DNA of 64,000 bases from Marisediminicola sp040546025 (GCF_040546025.1 NZ_JBEPNA010000003.1:1-64000); one strand, 5' to 3'; shown: positions 42,397 through 51,151, numbered from the stretch's first letter. The notes: a model not told the origin generated them from the letters alone. A program made the numbers and translations.

Positions 42397-43893
42397 CTAT
42401 TCCGCTCGACGAGCCTCGGTGGCGGCCAGGTGGCGCGAGTCGCGCGCGACCCCCACGCTGCGGGCGAGCTCGGTCGGCCCGAATGAGACGTTCTGGGCGA
42501 GCCGCACCGTGACCTCGTCGCCGTCGAAGGTCAACTCGACCAGCAGCGCGATGGGCGTTTCGTAGACCTGCAGGCGCGCGACGAAGGTCGACTCGTCGGC
42601 CCAGGCGCCGGACGCGGCGACCGCGGCCCGCCGTGTGCGGCGGAAGCTGCCCGCCTCGGGAACGCGAGCGGTGCCCGTGATCCACGCACCACGGCCGCAG
42701 TCGATGCGGTGCTCACCCGCTTCGTCGCGCAGGGTCAGCTCGGCGCGGTCGGCGGCGAACACGACGCGGACACCCTCGAGGTGGGCGACGTTGGGGGCGA
42801 GGTCGTAGTCGCGCCCGGACACGGATGCCGCCATCGGCGACACCGCGGACCCGGCAGGATGCGCGATCGCCAGTGCCGCCAGCGCCGCATTAAGTTCCGC
42901 GTGCCCGGCGGGGTCCTCCGGAAGCGGCCCCGTCGTCGAGAGACCCGCGAGCAGGTGGTCCCAGGCCGCGGTGACGACGGCCGCGGTGTCGCTCAGCGCG
43001 CTCGTCAGCGCGAGCACGGCATCCTGTTCCGGCATGACGATCGCCAGCTGACCGAACGCGCCGTCCGCCCGGTATGCCCCGTGCCGGCAGAGCCAGAACT
43101 GGTAGCCGTAGCCCTGCGTCCAATCGTCGGCCTCGCCTGGATCGCCGTTCGACACCTGGCGCTCGTGCACGGCATCCACCCATTCCGCCGGCACCAGCTG
43201 AGCGCCGCCCCACCGACCGCGCTGCAGGTAGAGCTGGCCGAATTTCGCGAGGTCCTCCGTGGTGATCGCGAGGCCCCAGCCGCCCACGTCGATTCCTCTC
43301 GGGCAGGCCTCCCAGCTGGCGCCCTCGATGCCGAGCGGCTGAAGCAGGCGCGGGGTCAAGTAGTCGAGAAGTCGCTGCCCGGTGAGGCGCTGCAGGATCG
43401 CCGACAGCAGGTAGGTTGCACCGGTGTTGTAGACGAAGGCTCCACCGGGCGGGTTCTCGACCGGCCGGCGGAGGATGGCGCGGGCCCAGTTGCGCTCGGG
43501 CGAGTGCAGCGCGCTGAGGGTGTCCTCGGCGTGCCCGGCGTTCATCGCGAGCAGGTGCCGCACCCGCATCGCCTGGAGGTTCTCACCCACCGCGGCCGGG
43601 ACGTCGTCGGGCAGCAGGTCGACGACGCGGTCGTCGAGGCCGAGCAGGCCCTCGTGGATCGCGATACCGACCGCGGTGGCGGTGAAGCTCTTGCTGACCG
43701 AGAACACCTCGTGCCGGAGGGTGGCAGCGAAGGGTGTCCACCAGCCCTCGGCAATGACATGACCGTGCCGGAGCAGCATGATGCTGTGCAGCTCCTGCCT
43801 GCCGTCGGCGACGGCGGAGAGGAACTCGCGGACGGCGCGCGAGGGGACACCCTGCGCCTCGGGGGTGCTGCGGGGGAGCGGGGACGCCGACAT
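42397..43893 (-). CDS. Beta-lactamase-fold serine hydrolase
   Basis: About 498 residues, class C beta-lactamase / D-Ala-D-Ala carboxypeptidase fold. Nucleophile motif SVSK (Ser 65, Lys 68), YNT at about 154-156 and a GAFGQ segment in place of the usual HTG. No signal peptide, so cytosolic; many such proteins are esterases. A C-terminal beta domain of about 130 residues follows. Five bases separate its ATG from the LLM gene stop; second gene of the operon. Confidence 0.87.
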   Translation of the reverse strand: MSASPLPRSTPEAQGVPSRAVREFLSAVADGRQELHSIMLLRHGHVIAEGWWTPFAATLRHEVFSVSKSFTATAVGIAIHEGLLGLDDRVVDLLPDDVPAAVGENLQAMRVRHLLAMNAGHAEDTLSALHSPERNWARAILRRPVENPPGGAFVYNTGATYLLSAILQRLTGQRLLDYLTPRLLQPLGIEGASWEACPRGIDVGGWGLAITTEDLAKFGQLYLQRGRWGGAQLVPAEWVDAVHERQVSNGDPGEADDWTQGYGYQFWLCRHGAYRADGAFGQLAIVMPEQDAVLALTSALSDTAAVVTAAWDHLLAGLSTTGPLPEDPAGHAELNAALAALAIAHPAGSAVSPMAASVSGRDYDLAPNVAHLEGVRVVFAADRAELTLRDEAGEHRIDCGRGAWITGTARVPEAGSFRRTRRAAVAASGAWADESTFVARLQVYETPIALLVELTFDGDEVTVRLAQNVSFGPTELARSVGVARDSRHLAATEARRAE

Positions 43894-43898
43894 CGGGG

Positions 43899-44888
43899 CT
43901 AGGCGAGCGCCGGCATGACGGCACGCTCGAACAGCTCGATGCCGGAGCGGTCGTAGGCGGCCTCGGGGAAGTAGAAGATTCCATAGCCGAGGCCACGCCC
44001 CTGCATGTCGCGCAGGCGCTCGACGACCTGATCCGGCGTGCCGACGGCGATCGCGCCCGCCGCGTATTCGCCCACGAAGGCATCCGCCCGCTCCTCACCG
44101 AGGTGGGGGAGCACCCGCGCGCGCACCGCGGCGATGCGGTCGGCGACCTCTGCTTCGGTGTCGGCGATGATCACGTTGTAATTGGCGGAGCGCACGATCG
44201 CGTCGAAGTCGGTGCCCACGTCGGCGCAGTGCTGGCGCAGAATTTCGCTCTTGTGCTCGAACTCGGCCGGCGTGCCGGCGAAGTTCGTGTACTGCGCGTA
44301 CTCCGCGGCGATCTTGAGGGTGACCTTCTCGCCGCCGCCCGCGATCCAGAGCGGGATGCCGCCGGGCTGCAGCGGCAGCGGACGGACGATGGCGCCGTCG
44401 ACCTTGTAGTGCGTGCCGTCGAGCGTCGCCGATCCGGTGGTCCAGGCCTGGCGCATGATGTCGACGCCCTCGCGGAGGCGGCCGAGCCGGGTTCCCGCGC
44501 TCGGGAAGCCGTAGCCGTAGGCCTTCCACTCGTGCTCGTACCAGCCGCCGCCGATGCCCATCTCGGTTCGCCCGCCCGAGACGATGTCGACGGTCGCGGC
44601 GACCTTGGCCAGATAGGCAGGGTTGCGATAGCTCATGCAGGTGCACATCTGGCCGATCCGCACTCGCGAGGTGGTTGCGGCGAATGCGGCCATGAGCGTC
44701 CACGCCTCGTGGGTGGCCTCCTCCGAGGGCACTGGCACGGTGTGGAAGTGGTCGTACACCCAGATCGACTCCCAGGAGCCGGCATCGGCGTGCTGGGCGA
44801 GGGAGTTCATCACCGTCCACTGCTCGGCCGGATCGATGCCGACGAGGTCGTGCCGCCAGCCCTGAGGAATGAAGAGTCCGAATCGCAT
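43899..44888 (-). CDS. LLM-class (luciferase-like, F420-type) oxidoreductase
   Basis: About 329 residues, TIM-barrel luciferase-like family. MRFGLFIPQGWRHDL, YDHFHTVPVP, IGQMCTCMSYRNPAYLAK and IGGGWYEHEWKAYGYGF are typical of F420-dependent members. Substrate unknown. TAAGCT six bases before the ATG predicts a leaderless transcript that would carry the whole operon (LLM, hydrolase, MFS, STAND, membrane protein). Confidence 0.88.
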   Translation of the reverse strand: MRFGLFIPQGWRHDLVGIDPAEQWTVMNSLAQHADAGSWESIWVYDHFHTVPVPSEEATHEAWTLMAAFAATTSRVRIGQMCTCMSYRNPAYLAKVAATVDIVSGGRTEMGIGGGWYEHEWKAYGYGFPSAGTRLGRLREGVDIMRQAWTTGSATLDGTHYKVDGAIVRPLPLQPGGIPLWIAGGGEKVTLKIAAEYAQYTNFAGTPAEFEHKSEILRQHCADVGTDFDAIVRSANYNVIIADTEAEVADRIAAVRARVLPHLGEERADAFVGEYAAGAIAVGTPDQVVERLRDMQGRGLGYGIFYFPEAAYDRSGIELFERAVMPALA

Positions 44889-44948
44889 TCGCCCAGCTTA
44901 CGAACCGATCTGCCGCGCCGGCGAAACGAGGCGCGGCAGAATGGGTCC

Positions 44949-46862
44949 ATGACGATATCTCCGTACGGGTCCTGGCGCTCGCCGATCTCCGCTCAGGACC
45001 TCGCCGCGAGCGGGCATCCGGTCAGCGGAGGGGCATGGGTCGGCGACGACGTCTGGTGGCTCGAACTGCGGCCGAGCGAGGGTGGACGGCTCGCCGTGCG
45101 CACCGCGGGCGACGACGGCGCACCCGTCGACGTGCTGCCGGCGCCGTGGAATGCGCGCACGCGGGTGCACGAGTACGGCGGCGGCGCCTGGACGGTGACC
45201 GCCGACCGTGCGCTCGTCTTCGCCGAGTTCACCGACCAGCGCCTCTACCGCCTCGACGCGGGCAGTGAGGTGCCGGTGCCGCTGACGCCGGCGGAGGGTG
45301 GCTTCCGCTTCGGCGAGCTCGCGATCCGAGGTGATGAGATCATCGCGGTGAGGGAGACCCACGCAGAGTCCCTCGCCCGGGACATCGTCGCTGTTCCCCT
45401 CGACGGCTCGGCCGCGGAGGGGGCCCGGGGCATCCGCTCCATCGTCTCGGGCGCCCACTTCCTCGCCTATCCGCGCTTCTCGCCCGACGGGCGCCGCCTC
45501 GCCTTCGTCGCCTGGGACCACCCGCAGATGCCGTGGGACGGCACCGAGCTGCGCCTCGCCGACCTTGCCGACGACGGCACCGCGCGCAACGTGCGCACGA
45601 TCGCCGGGTCGGCGACCGAGTCGGTTCTCCAGCCGGAGTGGATGGACGACGAGTCCCTCCTCGCGGTGAGCGACCGCGACGGCTGGTGGAACCTCGCGGC
45701 TTTCGCCCTCGACGGCACCCGCACGGACGTGCTCACCGAGCAGGCCGAATACGCCGGCGCACTCTGGGTGCTCGGCCTGCGCTGGTTCGATCTGCAGGGC
45801 GGGCGCATCCTCGCCGTGCGCACCCACGGCGACGACAGCCTCGTGCTGGTCGACCCCGCCTCGGGCACGATCGAGTGGCTCGACACCGGGCTCACGACAA
45901 TCTCGCTCGGCGCTCGCAACGGCGATCGCGTACTGCTCACGGGAGGCAGCTCCGTGCTCCCCACCGGCCTCCGCGTCCTCGACCTCGGCACCGGCGCGCT
46001 CGAGGACGTGCGGCTCGGGGTCGACGCCTTGCCGGATGCCGCCTACCTGCCTCTCGCCGAGAGCCGCACCTTCACGGCCGCCCGCGACGTGCACACCTTC
46101 GTGTACCCGCCCCGCAATCCCGACTTCGAGGCGCCGGAGGGGGAGCTGCCGCCCTACATCGCCTTCGTGCACGGTGGCCCGACCTCGCGCGTCTCGGCGG
46201 CGGTCTCGCTGACGATCGCCTACTTCACGAGCCGCGGCATCGGCGTCGTCGACGTGAACTACGGCGGATCGACCGGATACGGGCGGGAATACCGCGAACG
46301 GCTCCGCAGCCAATGGGGGGTCGTCGACGTCGAGGACACCATCGCGGCGGTGCTCGGCCTCGCGGATGCGGGACTCGCCGACCGCGCCCGGCTTGCGATC
46401 CGCGGGGGCTCGGCCGGGGGCTGGACCGTGCTCTCCGCGCTCACCGGGTCGGAGGTCTTCGCGGCGGGCGCGTCGTACTTCGGGGTCGCTGAGCTGTCCC
46501 AGTTCGCGCTCGACACCCACGACTTCGAGTCGCGCTACCTCGACGGGCTGATCGGCGCCCTCCCTGACGCGGCCGAGTTGTACGAAACCCGGGCGCCGCT
46601 CAACAACGTGCACCGGCTCTCGACCCCGGTGCTGCTGCTGCAGGGCCTCGATGACCCGATCGTGCCGCCGTCGCAAGCGGAGCTGTTCCGCGGCGCCCTC
46701 GTGGCGAAGGGCATCCCGCACGCCTATCTCGCCTTCGAGGGGGAGTCGCACGGCTTCCGCCGCGCCTCGACGATCGTCAGTGCAACCGAGGCCGAGCTCT
46801 CGTTCTACGGCCAGGTCATGCGGTTCGAGCCGGCAGACGTGCCGACGCTGCCCCTCGACTGA
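44949..46862 (+). CDS. S9-family prolyl oligopeptidase
   Basis: About 637 residues: an N-terminal beta-propeller (repeat-like blocks such as FAEFTDQRLYRLDAG and RFSPDGRRLAFVAWDH) and a C-terminal alpha/beta hydrolase domain with GGSAGGWT (nucleophile Ser), DDPIVPPSQ (Asp) and ESHGFRR (His). Cytosolic dipeptidyl/acylaminoacyl-peptidase-like enzyme. Start ATG 44949, 60 bp from the divergent LLM gene. A structured repeat element follows its stop. Confidence 0.9.
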   Translation: MTISPYGSWRSPISAQDLAASGHPVSGGAWVGDDVWWLELRPSEGGRLAVRTAGDDGAPVDVLPAPWNARTRVHEYGGGAWTVTADRALVFAEFTDQRLYRLDAGSEVPVPLTPAEGGFRFGELAIRGDEIIAVRETHAESLARDIVAVPLDGSAAEGARGIRSIVSGAHFLAYPRFSPDGRRLAFVAWDHPQMPWDGTELRLADLADDGTARNVRTIAGSATESVLQPEWMDDESLLAVSDRDGWWNLAAFALDGTRTDVLTEQAEYAGALWVLGLRWFDLQGGRILAVRTHGDDSLVLVDPASGTIEWLDTGLTTISLGARNGDRVLLTGGSSVLPTGLRVLDLGTGALEDVRLGVDALPDAAYLPLAESRTFTAARDVHTFVYPPRNPDFEAPEGELPPYIAFVHGGPTSRVSAAVSLTIAYFTSRGIGVVDVNYGGSTGYGREYRERLRSQWGVVDVEDTIAAVLGLADAGLADRARLAIRGGSAGGWTVLSALTGSEVFAAGASYFGVAELSQFALDTHDFESRYLDGLIGALPDAAELYETRAPLNNVHRLSTPVLLLQGLDDPIVPPSQAELFRGALVAKGIPHAYLAFEGESHGFRRASTIVSATEAELSFYGQVMRFEPADVPTLPLD

Positions 46863-47174
46863 TCGCTGTCACTATTCAGGAGTGGTGGTGGGGCAGCCGG
46901 TGACGGTCCTTCGTCCGTGCTGGTCGCAGGCCAGCTGGGGGCTGTCATTATTCAGGAGTTGTGGTGGAGTGGTCGTGATGCCGGGCGGACGGATGCTGCG
47001 GATGCCGCGTCAGACCGCATCCGCCGCACGATTCCAGCGCCCAACGCAGTCCTGATGCGCGCAGCCGCGGAATGCCGCCGCTGAGCTCCTGAATAATGAA
47101 AGGAGTTCCTCGGGCGGCACGCTGACGGTCACCGGACTGGCTCCTGAATAGTGAAAGGAGTTGGGAGGGTCGGG
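46863..47174. repeat. Structured repeat element between convergent genes
   Basis: 312 bp without a gene. Two plus-strand copies of a 26-bp repeat (46866-46891 and 46942-46967, two mismatches; core TATTCAGGAG) face two 20-bp minus-strand copies (47086-47105, 47141-47160; CTCCTGAATARTGAAAGGAG) so the core appears four times in head-to-head arrangement. Each right-hand copy can fold with CTCCT/AGGAG arms. A central hairpin GCGGATGC (46998-47005) / GCATCCGC (47017-47024) with an 11-base loop sits between. Looks like a miniature inverted-repeat or REP-type element; may also terminate the two convergent genes. Confidence 0.7.
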
Positions 47175-47615
47175 CTACCCGGCGACCGGTGTCAGCACGA
47201 AGACGGGGATCTTCCGGTCCGTGCCGGCCTGGTAGTCCGCGTAGTCGGGGTAGGCGGCGACGGCTCGTTCCCACCAGAGGGCCTTCTCCTCGCCGGAGAC
47301 CTTCCGCGCGAGGTAGTCCCGCTTGACCGGGCCGTCCTGCAGCTCGACGTGAGGGTGGGCGACGATATTGAAGTACCAGACCGGATGCTTCGGAGCCCCG
47401 CCGAGAGAGGCGACGACCGCGTACTCGCCCTTGTGCTCAACCTGCATCAGCGCGGTCTTGCGCAGCTTGCCCGACTTCGCGCCGACCGTGGTGAGGATGA
47501 TGACGGGCATGCCACGCATTGTCGTGCCCTCGGTGCCGCCCGAGCGCTCGTACAGCTCGGCCTGGTTGCGGGCCCAATCGGACGTGCTCGGTTCGTAGAC
47601 TCCGGAAAGTGGCAT
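47175..47615 (-). CDS. Nitroreductase family, F420-type (Ddn/DUF385) oxidoreductase
   Basis: About 146 residues. MPVIILTTVGAKSGKLRKTALMQVEHKGEY and GGAPKHPVWYFNIVAHPHVELQDG are the DUF385 signature of split-barrel F420H2-dependent reductases related to Ddn. Reduces quinones or nitro compounds. Start ATG 47615 taken from the family N-terminus; no good ribosome site is visible. Downstream of the 37-residue lysine-rich gene and its terminator. Confidence 0.85.
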   Translation of the reverse strand: MPLSGVYEPSTSDWARNQAELYERSGGTEGTTMRGMPVIILTTVGAKSGKLRKTALMQVEHKGEYAVVASLGGAPKHPVWYFNIVAHPHVELQDGPVKRDYLARKVSGEEKALWWERAVAAYPDYADYQAGTDRKIPVFVLTPVAG

Positions 47616-47674
47616 GTCAGATGGAACACGGCAGGGGCCGCGGATTATTTCCTCGGTGCCGGTGGGCACGAGAA

Positions 47675-47702
47675 AGGGGCCGGGCACATGTGCCCGGCCC
47701 CT
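47675..47702 (-). terminator. Perfect 14-bp-arm hairpin
   Basis: A perfect 28-bp palindrome, left arm AGGGGCCGGGCACA. Lies 19 bp downstream of the stop of the lysine-rich small gene (minus strand) and separates it from the nitroreductase gene. Little T-run, but very stable. Confidence 0.85.
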
Positions 47703-47721
47703 CCTGTACGACTAAGACCGA

Positions 47722-47835
47722 TTAAGCCGCGTTGCTCTTGGAGTTGGACTTCGACTTCTTGTCGGCGCGCTTCTCCTTGAGGGATTTCGCAGCAACGGTC
47801 TTGCCGCTGCTCTTCTTCGGTGATTTGTCTGCCAT
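47722..47835 (-). CDS. Small lysine-rich protein (37 aa)
   Basis: MADKSPKKSSGKTVAAKSLK then EKRADKKSKSNSKSNAA: 37 residues, very basic, with no hydrophobic core. A strong GGGAGGG site precedes the ATG at 47835, and a strong terminator follows, so it is a free-standing gene. Small Lys/Ser proteins of this sort are conserved in actinobacteria; nucleic acid binding is a plausible guess. Divergent from the GerW-like gene, with 133 bp between. Confidence 0.8.
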   Translation of the reverse strand: MADKSPKKSSGKTVAAKSLKEKRADKKSKSNSKSNAA

Positions 47836-47968
47836 AGGGCATCCCTCCCTCGGAAGCACGGACGGCTTCGGTACCGAAACCTTACGCCCTGTTGGCCGTG
47901 AGTGTGTGCTGGATTCGCCTGCGCAAGCCGTTGACCGCCCCGCAGCGGGGAGAGGTAGGGTCGGCGGC

Positions 47969-48289
47969 ATGGCGAATCTAGTGGAAAATCTGGCCGAGAA
48001 GATGAGCTCGCTCGGTGTTAAGGCGAGCTACGGCGATCCGGTGATGATGGGCGGTGTCGAAGTCGTTCCGGTGGCCTGGGTGCAGTTCGGCTTCGGCGGC
48101 GGCAGCGACGACAAGGACAACGCGGGCGGCGGCGGAGGCGGCATGAGCATCCCGCTCGGCGTCTACGTGACGGGGGAGAACGGCCCGACCTTCCGACCGA
48201 ACATCATCAGCCTGCTGGCCGTGCTGATCCCGGTGCTCTGGGTCGGCAGTCACGCCTTCGCGCGCATCCTCAAGGTCATCAAGAAGTAG
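47969..48289 (+). CDS. GerW-like (YtfJ) family protein
   Basis: About 106 residues. LVENLAEKMSSLGVKASYGDPV, then VVPVAWVQFGFGGGS and a C-terminal hydrophobic segment (IISLLAVLIPVLWVGSHAF) match actinobacterial GerW/YtfJ-like proteins. Function unknown outside spore formers. TAGGGT seven bases before the ATG predicts a leaderless mRNA. Confidence 0.83.
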   Translation: MANLVENLAEKMSSLGVKASYGDPVMMGGVEVVPVAWVQFGFGGGSDDKDNAGGGGGGMSIPLGVYVTGENGPTFRPNIISLLAVLIPVLWVGSHAFARILKVIKK

Positions 48290-48310
48290 CCTCATCGCTA
48301 CGCTGGGGCC

Positions 48311-49096
48311 ATGACACTGCCGGCAGCCTGGAACCTCGCGGGACGAACCGCGCTCGTGAGCGGAGCGGGCAGCCCCAGCGGTATCGGGTTCGCCTCCGCC
48401 CGCGCGATCGGCTCGCTCGGCGCCCGTGTCGTGATCACCGCGACGACGGGTCGCGTGCACGACCGGGTCGAGGAGCTTCGGAGCCTCGGGATCGATGCGA
48501 CCGGGTTCGTCGTGCAGCTCGACTCGGACACCCACACCGCCGCGCTCGCCGAGCGGCTCGCCGCGGCATCCATCGCCCCGGAGATCCTGGTGAACAATGC
48601 CGGCATGGTGAGTGTCGGCGATGCGGGGATGCCGTCGGGGGACGCCACGATGCCCGTCGCCGGCTGGGACCGTGGCATCGCCGTCAACCTCACGAGCGCG
48701 TTCCTCCTGACCCGCGAGCTCATCGTGGGGATGCGTTTGGCGGGCTGGGGGCGCGTCGTCAACGTCTCGAGCGTCACCGGCGCCGTCATGGCCGCCCGGG
48801 CGGACGTCGCCTATGCGGCTGCGAAGGCCGGCATGATCGGCCTCACCCGCGCGCTCGCGGTCGACGAGGCGGCGGCGGGGATCACCTCGAACGCGGTCGC
48901 GCCGGGCTGGATCGCCACGGGCTCGCAGCTGGCGAGCGAGGCGGCGGAGGGACTGCGCGTGCCGATCGGGCGCAGTGGCACCGCCGAGGAGGTGGCGTCG
49001 ACGATCGCGTGGCTCGTGACTCCGGGCGCCTCGTACGTGACCGGGCAGGTCATCGTCGTCGACGGCGGCAACAGCGTCGCCGAGGAGCGCACCTAG
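48311..49096 (+). CDS. Short-chain dehydrogenase/reductase
   Basis: About 261 residues, classical SDR: cofactor loop SGAGSPSGIGFASA, NNAG, catalytic Ser in NVSSVTG, YAAAKAG (Tyr-xxx-Lys) and PGWIATG. Likely NAD(P)H-dependent oxidoreductase of a short-chain alcohol or ketone. TACGCT six bases before the ATG gives a leaderless transcript. Only 21 bp from the GerW-like gene. Confidence 0.9.
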   Translation: MTLPAAWNLAGRTALVSGAGSPSGIGFASARAIGSLGARVVITATTGRVHDRVEELRSLGIDATGFVVQLDSDTHTAALAERLAAASIAPEILVNNAGMVSVGDAGMPSGDATMPVAGWDRGIAVNLTSAFLLTRELIVGMRLAGWGRVVNVSSVTGAVMAARADVAYAAAKAGMIGLTRALAVDEAAAGITSNAVAPGWIATGSQLASEAAEGLRVPIGRSGTAEEVASTIAWLVTPGASYVTGQVIVVDGGNSVAEERT

Positions 49097-49102
49097 CCGG
49101 CG

Positions 49103-50182
49103 CTACGGCTTCTCGAGCAGCTCGGTCAGCCCGTCGAAGAGTTGTCGCGCCGATCGCGTCCAGTTCCAGCGTGCCGCCTGGTCGACGCTCTCGGCCGAGA
49201 GTTCGGACCACCGCTTCTCGCTTTCAAGGGTGCGAACGGCCGTCACAAAGGCGTCCAGGTCGTGCGGGTCGAAATAGGTCCCGGCCTTTCCTGCCACCTC
49301 GCGGAAGATGTCGATGTCGCTCGCGATGACCGGGGTTCCGAGCGCCATCGCCTCGACGAGCGGAATTCCGAACCCCTCGTCGAAGGATGCCGTGACGAGC
49401 GCGGTCGCGTTGGTGAGCAGGGAGACGTACTCGTCGTCAGACACTCCCTGGTGGAAGATCAGGGCGGTGCGGCTGACGCCGAGGTCCTCGAGCCGGTCGC
49501 GCACGTCCGGGGCGATCGGGCTCAGCAGGTGCAGCCGGTAGCCGGGCAGCTCGTCCATCGCCCGCACGAGCAGCTCGACATTCTTGTACGGCATGAACGA
49601 GCCCATGTAGACGAGGTCGGGGGTGCGCTCGGCGTGCGGGATCGGGTCGAAGCCGGGTTCGGGAACCAGCGAGCTGGCGTTGGGGGCCAGGATGAGGGGT
49701 CGGCGGGTCAGGGCGTGCGTCAGCACGAGGTCGCGGGTCGTCTCGGAGACGACGGCGACGGCATCCGCGCGGTTGAGGAGCACCTTCTGCGGCCACCACA
49801 TCAGGTGGTAGGCGCGCCAGACGAGCCGAAGCCAGAGCGGCAGCTCGGGCGGGGGAGTGCGGTGGCGGTAGTAGATGAGGTCGTGCACGGTCAGCACCAG
49901 CGGGAAGTTGCGCCCGATCGAGCTCATGGTCTGCATCGGCGAGACGACGACGTCGGGATGCAGACGATTGAGGTACCTAGCCATCGCGATTTCGCGCACG
50001 TCGGCCGCCGCCGGAACCTTCACCCACGGCACATCCGGCAGCTGGGCGAGCTGCCTCTCGTCGTTGATCAGCATCGTCACGGCGGTCAGCTTTGCGAGCG
50101 CACTGACGACCCCCACCGAGTAGCGGCTCACGCCATCGTGGGTCGTCCAGCGTACGTATCTGCAATCGAAAAAGACGTTCAT
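49103..50182 (-). CDS. GT4-family glycosyltransferase
   Basis: About 359 residues, GT-B fold. N-terminal Rossmann-like part with VLTVHDLIYYRHRTPPPE, and the donor-binding C-terminal part with VYMGSFMPYKNVELLVRAM, the E-x7-E-type FDEGFGIPLVEAMALGTPVIASD motif. Transfers a nucleotide-activated sugar to a lipid or glycan. Cytosolic face of the membrane. No glycan cluster nearby, so the product is unknown. Start ATG 50182. Confidence 0.88.
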   Translation of the reverse strand: MNVFFDCRYVRWTTHDGVSRYSVGVVSALAKLTAVTMLINDERQLAQLPDVPWVKVPAAADVREIAMARYLNRLHPDVVVSPMQTMSSIGRNFPLVLTVHDLIYYRHRTPPPELPLWLRLVWRAYHLMWWPQKVLLNRADAVAVVSETTRDLVLTHALTRRPLILAPNASSLVPEPGFDPIPHAERTPDLVYMGSFMPYKNVELLVRAMDELPGYRLHLLSPIAPDVRDRLEDLGVSRTALIFHQGVSDDEYVSLLTNATALVTASFDEGFGIPLVEAMALGTPVIASDIDIFREVAGKAGTYFDPHDLDAFVTAVRTLESEKRWSELSAESVDQAARWNWTRSARQLFDGLTELLEKP

Positions 50183-50277
50183 CCGAAATGAAGCGTATCT
50201 GGCGTTCGCGAGAAATCCCTCAGCGGGGCGCGGTCCGCTCATCGCTGTGGCTCGCTTCGCGGGGCTAGCGTGGAGCC

Positions 50278-50685
50278 ATGCCCATCACTTCTCGCGACCG
50301 CGTCGTTCCGTCGACGATTTCTCATTCGAGGCGGGTTGCTCTGGCGGCCGCGATCGATGTCGTTGCGGTGCTCGTCTTCGTGCTGGTCGGGCGGAGTAGC
50401 CACGCTGAAGGCATCACGGTGGCCGGCGTGCTCGGCACCGCCTGGCCCTTCCTCGCCGGCCTCGCCGCCGGGTGGGCGCTCGCCCGCGCGTGGCGCCGAC
50501 CCTTCGCGCTCGTGCCCGGCCTGACCGTGTGGGCCTCGACGGTCGTCGTCGGCCTGCTGCTGCGAGCGATGGCGGGCGACGGGATTCAGCCGGGCTTCGT
50601 CGCCGTCACGACCGTGGTTCTCGCGGCATTCCTGCTCGGCTGGCGCGGAGCCGTCAGCCTGCGGTCTTCGCGACGTCGGCCGTGA
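50278..50685 (+). CDS. DUF3054 membrane protein 2
   Basis: About 135 residues, four helices; paralogue of the gene at 32692-33105 (shared GWALARAWRRP / LVPGLTVWASTVVVGLLLR / FLLGWRGA). TAGCGT six bases before the ATG (leaderless). Its last 32 bases overlap the 3' end of the FBP gene on the other strand. Confidence 0.85.
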   Translation: MPITSRDRVVPSTISHSRRVALAAAIDVVAVLVFVLVGRSSHAEGITVAGVLGTAWPFLAGLAAGWALARAWRRPFALVPGLTVWASTVVVGLLLRAMAGDGIQPGFVAVTTVVLAAFLLGWRGAVSLRSSRRRP

Positions 50686-51151
50686 ACGAGCGCACCCGCT
50701 CAAGCAACCCCTCGGCCCGCGCGGTGACCACGGCCGCGGGGTCGGGCTGCACCGCCGATGGCGGCGGCATGATCCGGATCATGAGCGAGCAGGCGAGGTC
50801 GGCACAGATGTAGGCGCCGATCGTGCTGCCGTCCCGGCCAGCCTGGCCGGCGAGAGGTGCCGTGTACAGCCGAACCTGGTCGGACGGCTGCGTGGTGCGG
50901 CACAGCGAGCACATTGCTGCGATGCCCGGCGACATCCGCCCGCTCGACGCGCGCAGCACGATCCCGACCGGCCGGTCTCCGACCCAGTGCACGAGATAGC
51001 CGCGGAGCGGGGCCCGCGGGTCGCGCCAGCCGAGATACTCCCGCTGCTCCCAGATCACCTCGTGCAGGCCCGGAAGCGGCATCCGCAGGGCTTCGCCGCG
51101 GGATGCATTCACGATGCACTGGCGGATATCATCCGCGCTGAGCGGCTTCAC
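50654..51151 (-). CDS. FBP / FusB-like treble-clef zinc-finger protein
   Basis: About 165 residues. Zinc ligands in AAMCSLCRTTQ and the YICADLAC pair, with an N-terminal helical part (MKPLSADDIRQCIVNASRGE); this is the FBP domain of the EF-G-binding FusB/FusC family. FusB-type proteins rescue ribosomes from fusidic acid; most actinobacterial members are untested. Starts at GTG 51151 behind GGGGAG. Antisense overlap with the DUF3054 gene end. Confidence 0.83.
   Translation of the reverse strand: MKPLSADDIRQCIVNASRGEALRMPLPGLHEVIWEQREYLGWRDPRAPLRGYLVHWVGDRPVGIVLRASSGRMSPGIAAMCSLCRTTQPSDQVRLYTAPLAGQAGRDGSTIGAYICADLACSLMIRIMPPPSAVQPDPAAVVTARAEGLLERVRSFTADVAKTAG

Noticed and set aside
44103..46862. 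A 919-residue plus-strand frame covering the LLM and S9 peptidase genes
   Set aside because: The upstream part is antisense to the LLM gene and has no recognisable domain. The S9 peptidase starts at ATG 44949.
46863..47174. Short reading frames in the repeat region as genes
   Set aside because: The frames span inverted repeats and hairpins, have no ribosome site, and do not look coding.
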